A program made the translations under genes and the position numbers. A stretch of 64,000 nt of DNA from positions 186,001 to 250,000 of the forward strand of contig CAYXGY010000001.1 of assembly GCA_964464895.1 (NCBI GenBank), read 5' to 3'. Positions within the stretch are counted from its first letter, which is position 1; each line of letters starts with the position of its first letter. Source of the stretch: Helicobacter_D sp964464895 (GTDB lineage: Bacteria; Campylobacterota; Campylobacteria; Campylobacterales; Helicobacteraceae). This document shows positions 61,526 to 64,000 of this stretch, piece by piece. Under the pieces are notes generated by a model that was not told the DNA's origin, ran no database searches, and saw nothing but the letters and a program-made list of their open reading frames with translations.

Positions 61526-63523
61526 TTAGAATTTAAACTCATTGATTTTATTTTCCATTTCTACTGCTCTACTCTCTAGCTCATTAGAAACAGAAGAAAT
61601 CCTATTCATTTCCTCTGCGATTCCTTCTAAATTTTGGTTTAGGGTTTTGTTATTTTCTAAAAGCATTTCTGTATCTTTGCTCAATATCAAAGAACTATCA
61701 ATCGTTTCCTTTGATAAAGTGCTAATAATTTTGATTTTTTCTACCACAGAAGTAATGGCTTCTTGAATCGTTTGAGATTCCTCTACAATATGATAGAAAC
61801 TTTTTGCATTTTGTGTGATTTGGGTGCTCACTCCATTGATAGATTGCACAATCGTATTAATAATCGCATCAATTTCATTAAGGGATTTTTGCGTTCTTTC
61901 CGCGAGTTGCCTTACTTCATCGGCAACGACAGCGAATCCTCTTCCGTGTTCTCCAGCCCTTGCGGCTTCAATTGCAGCATTTAAGGCTAAGAGGTTTGTT
62001 TGAGAAGCAATATCATCAATTGCCCCTAAGATTCCTTTGATATTTTGCGCTTCTTTATCCAATAAAGCGACATTATGGACTAAATCTTCTTGCAGTTGCG
62101 CATCTTGAGTAATCGTTTGTGTAAAATTTATGATGGTGTTTGAAGCATTATCTAATTCTTCTTTTGCGGCAAGCACATCTTGCATCGTGGCATTTGTCTT
62201 TTGGATATTATCCTCCAATTCCCTCTCAACTTCTTTTCCTGTCATTTCTGTTTTATTAGAAAGCTCGAATCCCTCTTGTGTGCGGACTAATACTTCTTTC
62301 GCACTATCAAGCAAATTCTTTGAAGTTTGTAAATTTTGCTTGCTTTGTGGAGCTAATTGCAAGAAAATCTGCCGAATCGCCTCAAGAAAATCATTCATTG
62401 CTTGATTGATGACGCCTATTTCATCGGAACTTTTCCCAATCATCAATTCTTTTCCGATATTTTTTGTATTTTTTAGCTCTACTAAATATTTCCGCATTAG
62501 GCGGATTCTAAAGGTAATACTATGTGCAATCAGATAACCAACCGCCAAAGTAACGATTACCACAGCACCCGCAATGCTAAGCATTAACCAAAAACTAAAG
62601 AAGTTTGCTTTCTCAATCCTAGAAATCTGTCCTATCAAATCTCCCGCTAATTTATCTTCTACTTCTTTTAACAAATTGATTTTTTGTGTAATCGTGCTAA
62701 ACCAATAAGTTGCCTTAACTCCAAATCCTCCCTCCATAAAATGCTCCATTGCTATTTTTCGCATTTTTTCTACTTCAGAGAAACTTTTATCCTCTGTCAT
62801 TTTGAGATAATATTGATAATTCTCTTGACTAGCATAACGTTTAAAATCCTCTAAAAAGATATTTTGCGCTATGGTAAGAGCAATGAAGCGATTATAAATG
62901 CCACTCGCAAATTTATCCGCACTAAAGGTATTAGAAAGCACGGCTCGCTCCTGTCCGGCGTTTTCTTTGGCATTCAAGAAATTGACATAGGCGACTAAAT
63001 TTCTTGTAATTTGGTCATTCGTGCTAATATTAATGATTTCAACAATAGATTGGATATTTCGGGCAATCGTTCCGGTATAATATCCCAAAACATCGCCTAC
63101 TTTGACATTCAAAGAATCCACGCCTTTCCGAATCTCATTGATTTTGCCAATAGCTTCAAGAGAATCTTGCAAAGAATCTTGCATATTTTTAGGATAAGTA
63201 TGCAAATCAAACTCTGTTAAGAAACTATGTAGTTCTTTGATTTTTTCATCGCTTAGATTGCGTTGGTCTTGCAAAGCCTCTTTGAAATCCCTACCTTGTG
63301 AGCCTAGAAAACCAGCAGAAGTACCTCGTTCTTTTTGTAATTCGTGAATCACAAGGGAAATCTTAGTCGCCAAAGTAACGCCGTGCTTTAACAATACAGA
63401 TTCTCGTGCAATTTGGTAACGCTCATTGATTAATACAACAGAAAAAACAATCAGGGTAATTAAGGGAATCAGCATCAAGCAGATTAATTTTATCCCTACT
63501 TTGAGATTATTTAAAATGGACAT
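61526..63523 (-). CDS. Methyl-accepting chemotaxis protein with NIT sensor domain
   Basis: A 665-residue transducer. A first membrane segment (about 8-28) precedes a periplasmic NIT-like domain (about 50-300: VIHELQKERGTSAGFLGSQG), which in named cases senses nitrate or nitrite; a second segment (about 310-335), a HAMP-like linker (about 336-395) and the cytoplasmic signalling hairpin with IASQTNLLALNAAIEAARAG and EHGRGFAVVADEVRQLAERT follow. The signalling tip is intact. No C-terminal pentapeptide for CheR is visible. It has its own promoter at 63580-63585. Confidence 0.93.
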   Translation of the reverse strand: MSILNNLKVGIKLICLMLIPLITLIVFSVVLINERYQIARESVLLKHGVTLATKISLVIHELQKERGTSAGFLGSQGRDFKEALQDQRNLSDEKIKELHSFLTEFDLHTYPKNMQDSLQDSLEAIGKINEIRKGVDSLNVKVGDVLGYYTGTIARNIQSIVEIINISTNDQITRNLVAYVNFLNAKENAGQERAVLSNTFSADKFASGIYNRFIALTIAQNIFLEDFKRYASQENYQYYLKMTEDKSFSEVEKMRKIAMEHFMEGGFGVKATYWFSTITQKINLLKEVEDKLAGDLIGQISRIEKANFFSFWLMLSIAGAVVIVTLAVGYLIAHSITFRIRLMRKYLVELKNTKNIGKELMIGKSSDEIGVINQAMNDFLEAIRQIFLQLAPQSKQNLQTSKNLLDSAKEVLVRTQEGFELSNKTEMTGKEVERELEDNIQKTNATMQDVLAAKEELDNASNTIINFTQTITQDAQLQEDLVHNVALLDKEAQNIKGILGAIDDIASQTNLLALNAAIEAARAGEHGRGFAVVADEVRQLAERTQKSLNEIDAIINTIVQSINGVSTQITQNAKSFYHIVEESQTIQEAITSVVEKIKIISTLSKETIDSSLILSKDTEMLLENNKTLNQNLEGIAEEMNRISSVSNELESRAVEMENKINEFKF

Positions 63524-63579
63524 ACTCTCTCCCTTATTAGCAAAATCTATTTTACATATTCCTTGTCGTAGTTAAAATT

Positions 63580-63585
63580 ATTATA
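63580..63585 (-). promoter_or_regulatory. Putative -10 box of the chemoreceptor gene
   Basis: On the minus strand TGTATAAT, an extended -10, lies about 57 bases before ATG 63523, with a GGGAGAGAG ribosome-binding site near the start codon. The 182-base gap to the divergent M48 gene is otherwise AT-rich. Confidence 0.5.
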
Positions 63586-63705
63586 CATTAATTTTTAAAA
63601 ATAAGTAATGCTCGGTAGTCAAATTTTTATATTTTTACAATTTTAATTTTAGTAATATTTTTGCCAACAATTTATATTTAAACAATTCCTCCAAGGATTT
63701 TATTA

Positions 63706-64000
63706 ATGAGAAATCTATTATTTACTTTGTCTAGTTTGATTCTTTGTATGCTTTTTAACGCTTGCTCTTCTACTGCACTCACGAATCGCCCACAGCTTAT
63801 GTTGCTAGGTGCTCAAGAAGAGATTGCTTTAGGAGAGCAGAGTGCCCAAGAAGTCTTACGACAATCCAAATTAAGCACCGATATGCAGCAGACACAAATG
63901 ATTCAACGCGTAGGACAAAGAATCGCAAATGTCGCAGAGCGTCCAGATTTCACTTGGGAATTTTATCTCTTAGAAGAAGAACAAGTCAATGCCTTTTGTT
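63706..64000 (+). CDS. M48 family lipoprotein metalloprotease, N-terminal part
   Basis: The first 98 residues of a gene that runs off the window. The signal ends in the lipobox LFNAC, so Cys20 would be lipidated. The following LLGAQEEIALGEQSAQEVLR, MIQRVGQRIANVAERPDFTW and FYLLEEEQVNAFC match the start of M48 peptidases of the BepA/LoiP type, which act in outer-membrane quality control. The zinc site would lie beyond the end. AAGGA precedes ATG 63706. Confidence 0.85.
   Translation, partial: MRNLLFTLSSLILCMLFNACSSTALTNRPQLMLLGAQEEIALGEQSAQEVLRQSKLSTDMQQTQMIQRVGQRIANVAERPDFTWEFYLLEEEQVNAFC

Noticed and set aside
1..64000. CRISPR arrays, insertion sequences, tRNA or rRNA genes
   Set aside because: I saw no spaced direct repeats, transposase-like frames or tRNA/rRNA-like segments, though small RNAs cannot be excluded by eye.

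Overview
The window is low-GC DNA from a campylobacterotal bacterium, most likely a Helicobacter of the enterohepatic/unsheathed type (H. pullorum, canadensis, winghamensis or rodentium-like). This is inferred from gene order and gene families. Gene runs follow H. pylori order: tal-rplY-pth-lptG, the UPF0323 lipoprotein plus GspS-like pair, hemL plus membrane genes, galU-hypothetical-murA, rsmH-ftsL-like, and fmt-birA-parA-parB-atp-tol-pal-cpoB-slyD. Several families point to the pullorum/Campylobacter side instead: a PglB oligosaccharyltransferase, a Campylobacter-type major outer membrane porin, and an HsrA/CosR-type regulator. I saw no rRNA, tRNA, CRISPR array or insertion sequence.

Layout. 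0-11 kb holds housekeeping genes on both strands: transaldolase end, L25, Pth, LptF/G permease, PurH, UvrC, a small lipoprotein, NadB, a ferritin-like protein, MarC and a Cj0069-type ATP-grasp protein. 11-24 kb is surface-oriented: a GT8 glycosyltransferase-pglB-moaC operon, a MOMP porin with a near-perfect Fur-box-like site upstream, a lipoprotein/ATP-grasp ligase pair, hemL and membrane genes, and a second GT8 gene split by a C11 tract, so phase-variable and OFF in this sequence. 24-32.5 kb is a mostly + strand run: DMT transporter, ClpS-ClpA, DUF815 ATPase, GalU, MurA, RsmH and an FtsL-like protein.

32.5-37.4 kb is probably the replication terminus. It holds XerH, two dif-like palindromes just upstream of it, and a set of unrecognised genes: a 404-residue protein, its shorter frameshifted paralogue, a three-segment membrane protein, and a 444-residue protein with two repeat units. 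To the right, every gene from 37.5 to 63.5 kb is on the minus strand, while most genes to the left are on the plus strand. That is the pattern expected where two replication forks meet.

37.5-54.5 kb is a near-continuous 21-gene minus-strand cluster from fmt to folE: formylation, biotin ligation, chromosome partition, F1 ATP synthase and stalk, Tol-Pal, SlyD, TruD, HtpX and FolE. 54.5-63.5 kb holds a lysozyme-fold exported protein, a two-component system whose regulator has an HsrA/CosR-type DNA-binding domain, class II DAHP synthase, citrate synthase, LolA, a YqhA protein and a NIT-domain chemoreceptor. The window ends inside an M48 lipoprotein peptidase.

The points most worth a second look are the phase-OFF glycosyltransferase, the paired dif-like sites with the strand flip, the HsrA-like regulator with an intact phospho-acceptor and a partner kinase, and the unrecognised genes around the terminus.
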